Positions 17,017-25,729 of a stretch of 64,000 nt of DNA are shown here, one piece after another. The DNA comes from Dermacoccus abyssi (lineage in GTDB: Bacteria > Actinomycetota > Actinomycetes > Actinomycetales > Dermatophilaceae): the NCBI RefSeq assembly GCF_003515945.1, contig NZ_QWLM01000012.1:1-64000 (forward strand). The letters run 5' to 3'. The position numbers were made by a program, and so were the translations under genes. Below the pieces are notes generated by a model, which saw nothing but the letters and a program-made list of their open reading frames with translations, did no database searches and had not been told where the DNA came from. The stretch's first letter is position 1, and every line of letters begins with the position of its first letter.

Positions 17017-17519
17017 ATGGACCCCCTTTCCCTTCTCGAATGACGCTAGACGGCGGTGGTGACAACCGCCTTCAGGGTTGGCCCTGGCCGTACGCGTTGG
17101 GCCGCGACTGCGCGTCACGTTCGGAGGACCAGCGCGCGGCCTGTGGCAGGTATTTGGGCGCGGCGCGTGGGTGGCGTTGTGGCCTGTTTTCGCGGTCAAG
17201 GTAGGTCGCTTGCGCGCTCCATCAGGCGTAACCACTCGTCCACTTCCAGGCGACCCCCTCGAACCGCTGAAAGCGCTTTCAGCGCGTCCTGACGGGTCCC
17301 GTTCGTCCCCGAAGTCGCTCACAACGCGCGACAGACCCTCCACGGAACGAGCCAACTCATGAGGCAACAGCATCCGCTCAATCTCCATTTCCATCGGGTG
17401 AGGCCGCACGAGCACCGCGCGTCCCTACCCCACGGCAGCATCCCTCAGCTACCCGCCCCAATGGCCGGTTCGACGTGAAGCGCCCTGGGTTTCTCTTCCA
17501 GCCGAGAGAAGATGAGCAC
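17017..17519. other. Region between defence operon and pseudogenes
   Basis: Besides the degraded small ORF at 17196-17415, I see no supported gene. The part just upstream of 17016 should hold the promoter of the minus-strand defence operon, but no clear -35/-10 pair stands out. Confidence 0.3.
17196..17415 (-). pseudogene. Small degraded gene of unknown function
   Basis: Two adjacent frames on the minus strand look like halves of one short protein. One reads MLLPHELARSVEGLSRVVSD and continues FGDE; the other reads QDALKALSAVRGGRLEVDEW and ends LRLMERASDLP plus stop. They would join with a one-base change near 17300. The composition (short, helical, acidic) would suit an antitoxin or adaptor, but I recognise no family. 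The start is uncertain (ATG 17373, ATG 17394 or GTG 17415). Confidence 0.3.
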
Positions 17520-18148
17520 ATGAGCGACCTTGAATTAGGAACGCGCACTGCAACGCGTCTCTGCTTCGAGCACCAGGAGCTTTTGCTGCGGCTTATCCTG
17601 AGGCTCGGCGAGGCAGAGTTGCGCCGGCCTTCAGCGCTGCCAGGTTGGTCACGGGCTCACGTCGTCGCACATTTGGCGCGCAATGCAGATGCGACTGCGC
17701 GGCGGGTCCACGGAGCGTTACGAGGTATCGACGAGCCCAAGTACCCCGGTGGTGAGGGACAACGCACGAAGGAGATCGAAGTCAGCGTTCGACAGTCGCG
17801 CACAGATCTGCTTGCCGACGCAGAACGTTCCTTTCACGTCTTGGCGACCGCCTTCGGGAAGCGGAGGCAAACGGCTGGCCTAACGGGCAGTACATGGGAG
17901 GCGGAAGCTACCCAGTGACCGCCTGTCCTGCACACCGACTGCGTGAAATCTTGATGCATGGCGTGGACTTGGACATTGGCCTGACGCCGGTCTCGTGGCC
18001 AACGGAATATGTCGACTGGGAAATGGGAGTGGTGGCTCAAACGTTGACGGAACGGATCAGCGGCACCGAGCAACGCGCCGAAGTGCTCGCCTGGCTGACT
18101 GGCCGGGCCGAGTCCGCCGTGGGCTGGCGTATAGATCCTTGGGGATAA
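17520..18148 (+). pseudogene. Mycothiol-dependent maleylpyruvate isomerase-like (MDMPI/DinB) protein, frameshifted
   Basis: The first frame starts MSDLELGTRTATRLCFEHQE and contains ALPGWSRAHVVAHLARNADA, the signature of the DinB-like MDMPI N-terminal four-helix metal-binding domain. That frame stops at 17918. The second frame carries the rest: CPAHRLREILMHGVDLDIGL, where MHGVDLD holds the conserved His of the metal site, and a short C-terminal part ending AVGWRIDPWG. The switch lies around 17890-17915 and fits one lost base. Such enzymes isomerise maleylpyruvate with mycothiol as cofactor; many paralogues are of unknown role. The C-terminal SCP-like domain is absent or reduced. Probably inactive unless the frameshift is a sequencing error. 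Confidence 0.65.
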
Positions 18149-18190
18149 TCGTGAGTTCTTGGACGCGACCTGGAGGGAACAACTCCACGT

Positions 18191-18469
18191 ATGAATACCT
18201 TGAAGAATCGGCACATGACCACGCCTGAGGCTGTGGCGCACGTCGTGCGTGAAGAACGCACTGCGCAGGGGTGGACCCACACCGAACTCGGCCGTCGCGC
18301 GAACGTCGACGAGCAATTCGTCGCCCGACTCGAACACGGTCACGACCGCGCAGCACTCGCGCAAGTCCTCGCCGTGCTCAACGTCCATGCCACCGCGCTG
18401 CCGTCCACAGCACCGGAGGACAACATTCACGCGATCGATCTCGACGCGATCATTGACGCTCACGCCTGA
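18191..18469 (+). CDS. XRE-type helix-turn-helix protein (HipB-like)
   Basis: A 92-aa protein with a Cro/C1 helix-turn-helix: AVAHVVREERTAQGWTHTEL, then GRRANVDEQFVARLEHG and a third part ALAQVLAVLNVHATAL. This arrangement is like HipB, the DNA-binding antitoxin of HipAB. No HipA kinase gene follows, so it is an orphan regulator or a relic of a toxin-antitoxin pair. ATG 18191 follows GGAGGG at a rather long distance; ATG 18215 is an alternative start and would still include the whole domain. Confidence 0.7.
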   Translation: MNTLKNRHMTTPEAVAHVVREERTAQGWTHTELGRRANVDEQFVARLEHGHDRAALAQVLAVLNVHATALPSTAPEDNIHAIDLDAIIDAHA

Positions 18470-18489
18470 CCTGCTCCCGCTGAGCTTCG

Positions 18490-19095
18490 CTACCCGACAC
18501 TCTGTGGTGGATGGACGTCGTCCATGAACCGTGCTGTCGTGAAAAGAAGCGGTCCGCCGCCTTGGAATCCTTGCGGCACACCGGCAGGGCGCGGCGGCGC
18601 CTGGTAGGCCTCGAGCTCATCGAGCAACGGGTCCAGTTCCTCGACCTCGGCACTGGACAGGCGTCGGTGGAAACGGGGCGCGTCTTGACGGTCCGCCAAA
18701 GTCACAAGCAGCGCGGGGTTCCCCAAGCCGTCGCGGTTCGTGACCAGGGCGATCATTGTGGGCGACGTCTCGTCATCCGGAGACGAGGGGTGCCACGCGA
18801 AGACCACGAAAGGGCTGTACGTCTCGCTCAACACGTTTCGCCAGTGGGTGACCCACCCGCGCGGCACGAGGAGGGCTTCCAACGAACAGGCCCTCTCGTA
18901 CAGAACAGCCGCGTCGAGAGAACCGGCGATCTCACACAGGGCCACCTCGATGCCGACACGAGCCCGATCAGCGTCGGGCGGACTCTGCCCGGAGGGCCCG
19001 TCGTGGCGCTTGTGCAAGTTCGTGAGCATACGATTCGCGGCGCGGTGAAACCCCTTGTAGATCTCGTAAGTGACAAGGTCTCGCACCATGCTCAC
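18490..19095 (-). CDS. Hypothetical protein (201 aa), partner of adjacent lipoprotein
   Basis: A 201-aa soluble protein I do not recognise. It begins VRDLVTYEIYKGFHRAANRM and contains a mixed alpha/beta core (PFVVFAWHPSS, TMIALVTNRDG) and an acidic region LSSAEVEELDPLLDELEAY. There is no signal peptide. The GTG start lies a few bases after the stop of the upstream lipoprotein gene, which suggests an operon. ATG 19089 is an alternative start. The opposite strand is open over much of it, but residue composition and the operon context favour this strand. Confidence 0.65.
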   Translation of the reverse strand: MSMVRDLVTYEIYKGFHRAANRMLTNLHKRHDGPSGQSPPDADRARVGIEVALCEIAGSLDAAVLYERACSLEALLVPRGWVTHWRNVLSETYSPFVVFAWHPSSPDDETSPTMIALVTNRDGLGNPALLVTLADRQDAPRFHRRLSSAEVEELDPLLDELEAYQAPPRPAGVPQGFQGGGPLLFTTARFMDDVHPPQSVG

Positions 19096-19098
19096 AAG

Positions 19099-19632
19099 CT
19101 ACTTCCCGACCTGATCGATCACCGACTGCAAGTCACGCACGGCAGCCTGGTTCTTGCCGGTCCGGACCGCGTCGGCGAGCACCCCGAGCCCAGCGCGCTC
19201 GTTCCAAGCTGAAGCCGCGCGATCCGGCTCAGAAGCACTCTCAATATCCTGGCGTGCTTCGTAGTCGAAGTTCTCCCGGCCAGTCACGACAGTGAACCCG
19301 TCCCCAGCAAACTCGCCCTTCTTGTCGGTGACCGTGCACGTGAAAGACGGCCCCCGGGTGGCTTGCCCAATGGTCCCATCAACCTTGGTTCCACCATCGG
19401 TCGAGACATGGGTCAACCACCGCGCCTGCTTCATCCCATCCCCGACCAAGGCACGGCACGCCTCGGTCGCGGCCTGCTCCGACTTAATCGCCTCAGCGAA
19501 GCTCACCTTCACCGCCGGCGACGAGGACGAGGACGAGGCCTTATCACCCGCACCGCTGCCACCCCCGCAGGCAGTGAGCGATGCAAGGGCCACCAGGCAG
19601 GTAGCGACGGTGCGTGTTGGGTGGGCATTCAT
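19099..19632 (-). CDS. Secreted lipoprotein, unknown function
   Basis: A 177-aa protein with a type II signal peptide: positively charged start MNAHPTRTVATCLVALASL followed by the lipobox LTAC at the acylated Cys. A Ser-rich spacer and an extracellular domain with two more Cys (TEACRALVG and SFTCTV) come next, possibly a disulfide. It resembles small actinobacterial lipoproteins of about 170 aa with a DUF3558-like look, but I cannot assign a family. It is anchored on the outer face of the membrane. The start was chosen at the ATG that gives a proper signal peptide. Co-directional with the following 201-aa gene. Confidence 0.75.
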   Translation of the reverse strand: MNAHPTRTVATCLVALASLTACGGGSGAGDKASSSSSSPAVKVSFAEAIKSEQAATEACRALVGDGMKQARWLTHVSTDGGTKVDGTIGQATRGPSFTCTVTDKKGEFAGDGFTVVTGRENFDYEARQDIESASEPDRAASAWNERAGLGVLADAVRTGKNQAAVRDLQSVIDQVGK

Positions 19633-19731
19633 GGCCAAGGCCTCCGGTCGATGGTTAGGCAGATCCCACCCTACCGAAATGCCCAACTAGTAGGGCAGAC
19701 ATTCGCGCCCTTCTAGCGTGACATCAGGTGC

Positions 19732-19983
19732 ATGCCCGCACGCCGTTCCGCCGCAACGCCTGAGCAGCAGGAACGGTGGCAAGCCAGCCGCATGCGAGTA
19801 GGCGCGAACATCCGCGCACAACGCGTACGGGCAGGCTTGACCCAGGAGGCTCTGGCGCTCGAATGCGGTCTGAGCCGCAATCAACTCATTGAAGTCGAGC
19901 ACGGCCGCAGGGGCCTACTCTTCGAGCGGTTGGAAGACCTTGCGACTGCTCTTGTCGTCCAACCCTCCGATCTTCTCAAGTGA
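19732..19983 (+). CDS. XRE-family transcriptional regulator (small)
   Basis: An 83-aa protein with a classic helix-turn-helix: RVGANIRAQRVRAGLTQEAL, ALECGLSRNQLIEVEHGRRG, then LFERLEDLATALVVQPSDLL. It is little more than the DNA-binding domain, as in phage- or element-borne repressors. It is divergent from the lipoprotein gene, so the 100-bp gap between them could be its operator. Target unknown. Confidence 0.75.
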   Translation: MPARRSAATPEQQERWQASRMRVGANIRAQRVRAGLTQEALALECGLSRNQLIEVEHGRRGLLFERLEDLATALVVQPSDLLK

Positions 19984-20262
19984 CCAACTCCGGCTGAGCA
20001 CCCCGCGGTGGGCGGCCAGTTTGCACTTCGAACTACTGACCCCACGTCGAATGACCCGAACTGCGGTCTAGGGGTGTCACCACAGGGCGACGTCTAATTG
20101 GGGTGTCCAACAGTCAACACCGGACCGCGTTCTCATGCGTCGACCTCGCCGTCATGACCTCCAATGGAGGGGCCGACCTTGCCTCGACGGCACCGACTGG
20201 CCACCTTCAGCGAAGCGATCATCCAAGCGCCGCGCTTGAGGGCAGGGTTTGGCGCACTACCC

Positions 20263-20556
20263 CTAGCTGACCGAGTTGGATCGGTCAGTTCGTCGAGGCC
20301 AGAGATCAACCCCAAGGGCGTCCTCCAGGCGGGCGATGGTGGCGAGGTCGGCCCACGTCTTGCCGTTCAACACCTTGCCGATAAGGGTGTGGTCAACGCC
20401 CGTCTCGGCGGCGACCGCACGTGCACTACGCCCGCCCATCGCTTTCCTGAGGTTCACGGCCAAGAGACGTGCCACTTCCCCAGCGGAATCACTTGCCGCA
20501 ACGTCCGGCCAATTCGCCGACAGCTCCCACGGCTGAGGTCGGCTATAGCGGGGCAT
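20263..20556 (-). CDS. XRE-family helix-turn-helix protein next to recombinase genes
   Basis: A 97-aa protein starting MPRYSRPQPWELSANWPDVA. The helix-turn-helix is in NLRKAMGGRSARAVAAETGV then DHTLIGKVLNGKTWADLATI and a final helix ARLEDALGVDLWP. It is divergent from the recombinase-like gene at 20735, with about 180 bp between, the usual layout for a repressor of an integrase. That regulatory link is inference from position. Confidence 0.75.
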   Translation of the reverse strand: MPRYSRPQPWELSANWPDVAASDSAGEVARLLAVNLRKAMGGRSARAVAAETGVDHTLIGKVLNGKTWADLATIARLEDALGVDLWPRRTDRSNSVS

Positions 20557-20734
20557 GGCCTGATGGTATCCCGAGGCCGAGCTTCTGATCTGAGGGCTGG
20601 CATGCGGCACAGTTTGGAGATTAGTATCCCCGATATGTCGTGTCAACCATCGCGGGCGCACTCCGGTGCAACCACCTTCGTCGACGCAGGGATAGAGGCA
20701 GGAAGCGGACCAGCCAAAGCACTAGGAGACTGAC

Positions 20735-21865
20735 GTGTCGCCAGACGGAACTCCGACAAGATTTGAGTTTGACCAGGCCGTCGAGCGGGTTCGCGCAGAG
20801 CAGCGCATCGATCCCAGATGGCGCTCCTCCACCCAGCCCCCTCCTGTGAGAGCGGGTGGGGTGACGTGTAGGACCTCTGCTGAGGTGTACGCGGCCTACG
20901 TCCCGGGACCGCAACACGAAGTCTCGCGGGAACTGTGGGCGGAGATCGGCGCATTCGTTCGCCAGTGTGTGAGTCAGGCGCCTTGTACTTCGCCGGCGAC
21001 AGCCCGAACACGAATGTCCTACGCGACATCCTTCGTCGCTTGGTGCCATGCACAGGATGTGCCCTTGGCCCCGGAAAGAGTGTTCACGCCAGAACGAGTC
21101 GAAACGTATGCAATCGGCGTACTCAGCGGTCGCGCTGATCGAAGCGTCGGATCTATCCGGGGCGCGTTGAGAACCATAGGCATCGCCTGCACGACGAAGG
21201 CGGCCTGGTCACGTCCCGTGACCCCGCTACGAAGAAACGCCTACCTCGCTCTCCCCTACACCGCAGACGAGACGCAAGCACTCTTCGAGGTAGCAGAAGC
21301 ACAGCGCAACGCGAGAGCTCGTCGATACTTTCGGACGCTGCTAGTCGCGGGGCTGGGAGCCGGCCTGCTCAGTGGCGAAGTCGCGGTGGTGGCCGCCAAG
21401 CATGTTCTCCGACATCCTGTCAACCCCCGGTTGTGGGTCATCGTGTTGCCGGACCGTCTCGTACCCGTTCGCCAGGACGTCACCGCAGTGCTTGAGGAGT
21501 TGTGCGCATCACAGCCCGAGGGGCCCCTATTGGGAGAACGGGTGTCGGAGGCCGCGGCGGTGAAACACCGCAGTCACGCACTGCGACGCCACCTCGACAT
21601 CCCGCGTGGTGTGCCGCAGCTATCCCTTTCGCGACTGCGAACGACCTGGGCAACCGCCGTTCTGTCGGAGGGCGTCACAATCGCTGAATTTCTTCAAATG
21701 GCCGGAACGACTAGTGCCAAGTCCCTTGAGCTTTACCTCCCCCACGTTCGTGTTCGCACCGATCTCGAGTGGATGTCGATCGCGTCAGGCCAGCCGCCCT
21801 GTGAGCAAAACCACCCTTCCGCGCGCCGGGAAGGTGTGAGCGCACACGCACCCAGGACCTCATGA
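20735..21865 (+). CDS. Tyrosine-recombinase-like protein A, probably catalytically impaired
   Basis: A 376-aa protein. An N-terminal SAM-like helical part (ARTRMSYATSFVAWCHAQDV) is followed by a recombinase-like C-terminal domain: LVAGLGAGLLSGEVAVVAAK (where active members have GLRxxE), SRLRTTWATAVL (box II, normally HxLRHTxA), and ELYLPHV with the candidate nucleophile Tyr. The first catalytic Arg is Leu and the box II His is missing, so strand cleavage is doubtful. It is paralogous to the next gene: both share ACG-type motifs TCRTSAEV/VCHTSAEV, FTPERVE/FTPARVE, PDRLVPVRQDV/VDRLVPVRRDV. GTG start after AGGAG. It could be a regulatory or structural subunit of the active partner. Confidence 0.6.
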   Translation: MSPDGTPTRFEFDQAVERVRAEQRIDPRWRSSTQPPPVRAGGVTCRTSAEVYAAYVPGPQHEVSRELWAEIGAFVRQCVSQAPCTSPATARTRMSYATSFVAWCHAQDVPLAPERVFTPERVETYAIGVLSGRADRSVGSIRGALRTIGIACTTKAAWSRPVTPLRRNAYLALPYTADETQALFEVAEAQRNARARRYFRTLLVAGLGAGLLSGEVAVVAAKHVLRHPVNPRLWVIVLPDRLVPVRQDVTAVLEELCASQPEGPLLGERVSEAAAVKHRSHALRRHLDIPRGVPQLSLSRLRTTWATAVLSEGVTIAEFLQMAGTTSAKSLELYLPHVRVRTDLEWMSIASGQPPCEQNHPSARREGVSAHAPRTS

Positions 21866-22398
21866 ACATGACACACCTTGGGCCTTCCCCCACCCCTTAC
21901 CGGAGGCCACACTTGGCGGGCCGCATTGCGTGCAGTCCACAGCAAACCAGCAACACAAATACCGCGATACACCCGCCATTTTCCCCTAGATGGCGGGTGT
22001 ATCTCGCGTTTTCACACCGGTCGGAGGACGAAGCGGACAGCGGCGAAAACCCCCCTGCCGCAGTCGTCACTTCGCTGTTTGGCTTGATTCAGGTCGAAAG
22101 ACCAGCGCGATGCACGGACAGCCTCAGACCCCTGAGCCGCCGACAACGCGTTCCAGATCGGGGCCTGACCGCGCAACACGTAGGTCCTGAACCACACACC
22201 AGCAGAAATCAGACATGCGAGGGAGGTGACAGACACCAGACGGCATGCCGGCGCCGAGCAGACACGGCACCCATCCCGGGCGAGGCGCGAGCGTCACACC
22301 ACGACACTCACGCCCCGCGACGCCGGGACCGACATATAGCGGCTCGCTGCTGCAACAGCGGCCACCACGATCAACCGCTCAGCGAAAGGACGCGGCTG
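21866..22398. other. Spacer between the two recombinase-like genes
   Basis: No supported gene. An open frame runs through part of it in phase with the downstream gene, but its residues are compositionally odd and lack a start with a ribosome site. The only structure I see is the long hairpin at 21966-22003. Confidence 0.4.
21966..22003 (+). terminator. Hairpin downstream of recombinase-like gene A
   Basis: Arms gatacacccgccat and atggcgggtgtatc form a perfect 14-bp stem with a 10-base loop, followed by gcgtttt. It probably terminates gene A transcripts; a recombinase-binding inverted repeat is an alternative. Confidence 0.55.
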
Positions 22399-23541
22399 AT
22401 GAATTCAGTACACCCAAAAACTCTCAGCACTGAAACCCCCCACTGCTTCAGCGGCACACCTGACGACCGGGTGACGGCATTTCACAACGAGGTCGCACGT
22501 GTCCGGTCCCAGGTAGCACCGGAGTTGTTGTTTCACCCGGACCGGCCGAAGCCCATCGCAGTTGGTGGCGTGGTCTGTCACACCAGCGCAGAGGTCATCG
22601 CCGCGTACGAGCCGACTCGGAGAACCTGCACGGCCGGCGAGTGGAAGCGCATTGAAAGCCTCGTTCGTGAGAGTGTTCGGCTCGCCATCACGAACGGGCC
22701 TACGACAACTCAGAAGCGCTTGAAGGTGGTCACGGCGTTCTCGTTGTGGTGTTTGCGGCTCGACGTGCCTCTCTCAGCGGAGCTGATCTTCACGCCCGCC
22801 CGGGTCGAGCAGTACGTCGCGTCCTTGCGCGGAACACGATCGGATCGTTCCCGACGAGAAGTGCGGAGTGAACTCAGCAGCGTCGGGCGCGCGGCGACGA
22901 CCCGAGCGGGGTGGGCACACCCGGGACCCAACCTTCGCGAGCACCCCACGGCCTGTCCGCCTTACACGTCGGGTGAATTGAAAGGCTTCTGGGCGGCTGC
23001 CGGCGCACAATCCACAGCGCGCAGGCGCGAGATTCTCACGAGTGTCCTGACCCTTGGGCTCGGCGCGGGTTTGCGACCGACGGAGATGCTCGAACTACGC
23101 GGCGAGCAGGTCCTGGAGCATCCGCTGCATGACAATCTCCTCGTCTTGGCGCTGGTGGACAGGCTCGTGCCGGTACGGCGCGACGTTTCGGACTCCTTGC
23201 GACTCCTGTGCCGGGCCCGCCCCGTCGGGCGCCTTCTTGGCGGATCGAGCACGGCGCCTAGCGTGTCGCGCGGTTGGAAAGACCTGAGCACATTCGCCCT
23301 GCCCGCTTCCTTGCCGCCTCTGACGTGGATGCGTTTGCGGACCACGTGGGCCGTGAAGTGTCTCTCGGGCGAGGTCACCATCGCGGAGTTCGCAGCGATG
23401 GCTGGCCTCCACCACAGTTCCGCAGTCTCGAACTACCTCGCGTACGTTCCGGTGCGCTCACAGCACGACGCATGGATGCCACTGGCCGCCGGGATGAGGT
23501 CCCGCCGTGGCGGCTCGCAGCCTGATGGACAGATCGGCTGA
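22399..23541 (+). CDS. Tyrosine-recombinase-like protein B
   Basis: A 380-aa paralogue of the preceding recombinase-like protein. Here the first box is intact, LGLGAGLRPTEMLELRGEQV, giving the catalytic Arg. Box II reads TWMRLRTTWAVKCL (Arg present, usual His absent). AGLHHSSAVSNYLAYV gives a His region and the candidate Tyr nucleophile. The N-terminal half is a SAM-like arm-binding region (QKRLKVVTAFSLWCLRLDVP). The start at ATG 22399 follows GAAAGGA; earlier in-frame starts give an unlikely N-terminus. It overlaps or nearly touches the DDE transposase gene, suggesting that proteins A and B and the transposase belong to one mobile unit. Confidence 0.65.
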   Translation: MNSVHPKTLSTETPHCFSGTPDDRVTAFHNEVARVRSQVAPELLFHPDRPKPIAVGGVVCHTSAEVIAAYEPTRRTCTAGEWKRIESLVRESVRLAITNGPTTTQKRLKVVTAFSLWCLRLDVPLSAELIFTPARVEQYVASLRGTRSDRSRREVRSELSSVGRAATTRAGWAHPGPNLREHPTACPPYTSGELKGFWAAAGAQSTARRREILTSVLTLGLGAGLRPTEMLELRGEQVLEHPLHDNLLVLALVDRLVPVRRDVSDSLRLLCRARPVGRLLGGSSTAPSVSRGWKDLSTFALPASLPPLTWMRLRTTWAVKCLSGEVTIAEFAAMAGLHHSSAVSNYLAYVPVRSQHDAWMPLAAGMRSRRGGSQPDGQIG

Positions 23542-23548
23542 CATCACG

Positions 23549-25420
23549 ATGACCAACACGAGCAGGGCGAGCCGAACAGACGGGCTTACCGCCATAGTCA
23601 TCACCGATGAAGAACACGGGATGGCACCGGCGACCGCTGTCCAGACGGGTTCGTGGGACTTTGATCGCGCCCTGGCCGCCGTCCGTCGAATGGAAACGGT
23701 CAAGATCGTCGCGACGGAGCTCGATGGTCACCGCCCCGGCCCCCGACGCTACCTTCCCTGGGAAGCGTGGTTCACCGCAATCGCATTGGCGGTCATGCAC
23801 TCACGCGGCCAAGCTCACATGACAGGAGCGCTAGCCGTCATTAACGGACTTACGCCCACGCAACGGTGGCAGCTGGGGCTGCGAGGCCTCGACATCACCT
23901 ACGCCCACGTGGAGTCAGGGCTCGAAACCATCATCAAAGCGTGCCGTCCATCCGTGAACGTGAAAACAGGACAGGTCCGGCCACCTCGACTCACCCTCAC
24001 AGAACACGACATCGCCAATTCTCTGATCCGTGCCACCCACCCCCCAGGGATGGTCTTGTCAGACACGATCGCGATGGATTCGACCGACTTCGAAACCGAT
24101 GCTGCGCGCCGCTCCCGCGCCAGCCTGAACGTCCTCGGACTGGCCGGCGAGGCCATCGCTGGCGACTCCGACAAAGAGACACCAACGGAAGTTGTCGACG
24201 GCAAGGTCATGCGCCGCTCGCGCCACCGGACCCGAGGCGCACAGGTGCGCGCCTTTCCCTACGTCGGTGCCGACAAGCGGCTCGTGCACTCACTCGACGA
24301 GGACGCTAGGGATGGCTACCGCTCGGGCAAACAAATGAAAGGCAAGGACACGTTCCTCGGCTATGACCTCCACATCGCGACCTCGACGCCCGTCAAAGGC
24401 TCAGACGCACGGGCAGCACTCGCCTACGGGATCGAAGTCGCGCCTGCTGGCTCATCGAAGGCCAGGGCCGGACTTAACCTGATCGAGCGTCTGAACCGAA
24501 CATTCGAAGAAGACGGTCACAGGATCGCGGCCGTGTGCGTGGATCGTGGCTACTCCATGGCCAAACACGAGAACTGGGCGCTCCAACTGAGCAAGCAGGG
24601 CATCGTCCAGCACCACGACCTTGGCGAAAAAGAGACCCGTCTCGCCCCCGCTGACAAGCCGGGCATCATCTTTCTCGACGGCCACCCGTATATCGCGAAC
24701 ATGCCCAAACGCCTGAAAGAACTTCGCCGCCCGGGCCTAGGCGCTACCAAAGAGGAGAAGGCGGCCGCGGCGCGCGACTACGACGAACGCCGTGCCTACG
24801 CGTTCTCCGCCAACGGACCAGCCAAGTTGAGCCCACGCGATGAGAACGGCGAGGGAAAGGCAACAGATGGGGACCAGCGCTACCGTGGCCCCGTCCTCAC
24901 GGGCAAGGTCCGCTGCCCCAACCACCCCCGCTCCATGCGTTGGGCAGAGCACAAGCCACTGACTAACTGCGACGCGGGCACGAAGTGTGCTTGCGGGGCC
25001 ACGATCACCGTCAAGGCAGCCGACCCTCGCGCCAAGCACCGCCAGCCCGAACTATTCGGCACCAGCCGCTGGCACGAGGCCTACGGCGCCCGCAACATGT
25101 CCGAATCCTTCAACGCCTCCGTGAAGAAACACCACATGAGCCTGCAACGCCACAGTGCGCGCGTGTTCGGACTCGCGAAGAACACCATCATGCTGGGATT
25201 CATCGTCGCAGCGACCAACATCGCCGTCCTACGCACCTGCTACAACCACGACGACGGCAAACCCGAGCAGCTCCCACCCGCAGGCACCCCAGTCGAGCCC
25301 CAGCCAGCGGGCGAACTGACCGTCTTCAACGACGACCAACCACCCCGAGCCGGGCCGCAGCCAAGCAGCGAGCCTCCGCTTGAGCCCAAGACAAACCGAA
25401 CACGCCCCACACGCAGCTGA
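23549..25420 (+). CDS. Large DDE transposase
   Basis: A 623-aa transposase. A helical N-terminal region (SWDFDRALAAVRRMETVKIV) is followed by a DDE/RNase H-like core: SDTIAMDSTDFET (first Asp), AAVCVDRGYSM (second Asp), and ARNMSESFNASVKKHHMSL (Glu). Between the second Asp and the Glu lies a Cys-rich insert (CPNHPRSM ... CDAGTKCACG) that could bind zinc. The C-terminus is Pro-rich and disordered. I cannot place it confidently in an IS family; IS1182-like is possible. ATG 23549 begins 8 bases after the stop of recombinase-like gene B; ATG 23525 or GTG 23507 are alternatives that overlap that gene. A strong hairpin terminator follows. Confidence 0.7.
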   Translation: MTNTSRASRTDGLTAIVITDEEHGMAPATAVQTGSWDFDRALAAVRRMETVKIVATELDGHRPGPRRYLPWEAWFTAIALAVMHSRGQAHMTGALAVINGLTPTQRWQLGLRGLDITYAHVESGLETIIKACRPSVNVKTGQVRPPRLTLTEHDIANSLIRATHPPGMVLSDTIAMDSTDFETDAARRSRASLNVLGLAGEAIAGDSDKETPTEVVDGKVMRRSRHRTRGAQVRAFPYVGADKRLVHSLDEDARDGYRSGKQMKGKDTFLGYDLHIATSTPVKGSDARAALAYGIEVAPAGSSKARAGLNLIERLNRTFEEDGHRIAAVCVDRGYSMAKHENWALQLSKQGIVQHHDLGEKETRLAPADKPGIIFLDGHPYIANMPKRLKELRRPGLGATKEEKAAAARDYDERRAYAFSANGPAKLSPRDENGEGKATDGDQRYRGPVLTGKVRCPNHPRSMRWAEHKPLTNCDAGTKCACGATITVKAADPRAKHRQPELFGTSRWHEAYGARNMSESFNASVKKHHMSLQRHSARVFGLAKNTIMLGFIVAATNIAVLRTCYNHDDGKPEQLPPAGTPVEPQPAGELTVFNDDQPPRAGPQPSSEPPLEPKTNRTRPTRS

Positions 25421-25435
25421 CACGCACAGCCAGCA

Positions 25436-25471
25436 ATGGCCCCAGCCCGGAAACACCCGGACTGGGGCCAT
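25436..25471 (+). terminator. Hairpin terminator after the DDE transposase
   Basis: Arms atggccccagcccgg and ccggactggggccat pair over 15 bp with one mismatch and a 6-base loop, 15 bases after the transposase stop. Confidence 0.7.
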
Positions 25472-25570
25472 ATTCATGCCACAAAACGCCACGTGCGCCC
25501 CAACCATGACTCAGGTGCCAACCCAAGCCACCCCCACCCCCTCAACGACGCTCCACATACCCCCGAAAAG

Positions 25571-25612
25571 CACGAATCCCGGTCCGAGATCTCTCTCAAA
25601 CCGGGATTCGTG
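25571..25612. terminator. Second hairpin between transposase and tRNA-Leu
   Basis: Arms cacgaatcccggt and accgggattcgtg are a perfect 13-bp stem. It lies 36 bases beyond the 3' end of the minus-strand tRNA-Leu, so it most likely terminates the tRNA transcript. Confidence 0.6.
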
Positions 25613-25647
25613 AACTCAAGCCCACCTATTTCGTGAACTACCCCGCG

Positions 25648-25729
25648 TGCGCGAGGGGGATTTGAACCCCCACGCCCTTTCGGACACTGGCACCTGAAGC
25701 CAGCGCGTCTGCCGTTCCGCCACTCGCGC
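25648..25729 (-). tRNA. tRNA-Leu(CAG)
   Basis: On the minus strand the acceptor arms GCGCGAG and CTCGCGC pair perfectly with discriminator A. The anticodon arm reads CTGGC-TTCAGGT-GCCAG, giving anticodon CAG (Leu). The long variable arm (TGTCCGAAAGGGCG) is typical of class II tRNA-Leu, and the T arm is GGGGGTTCAAATCCCCC. CCA is not encoded. Its 3' end faces the accessory region, the usual side for integrating elements. Confidence 0.95.

Noticed and set aside
18191-18469. HipAB toxin-antitoxin pair
   Set aside because: Only the HipB-like DNA-binding protein is present; the following gene is on the opposite strand and not a kinase.
18511-19212. 233-codon plus-strand frame opposite the 201-aa hypothetical gene
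   Set aside because: It overlaps the lipoprotein gene as well and has Arg/Val-rich composition; the minus-strand pair forms a sensible operon.
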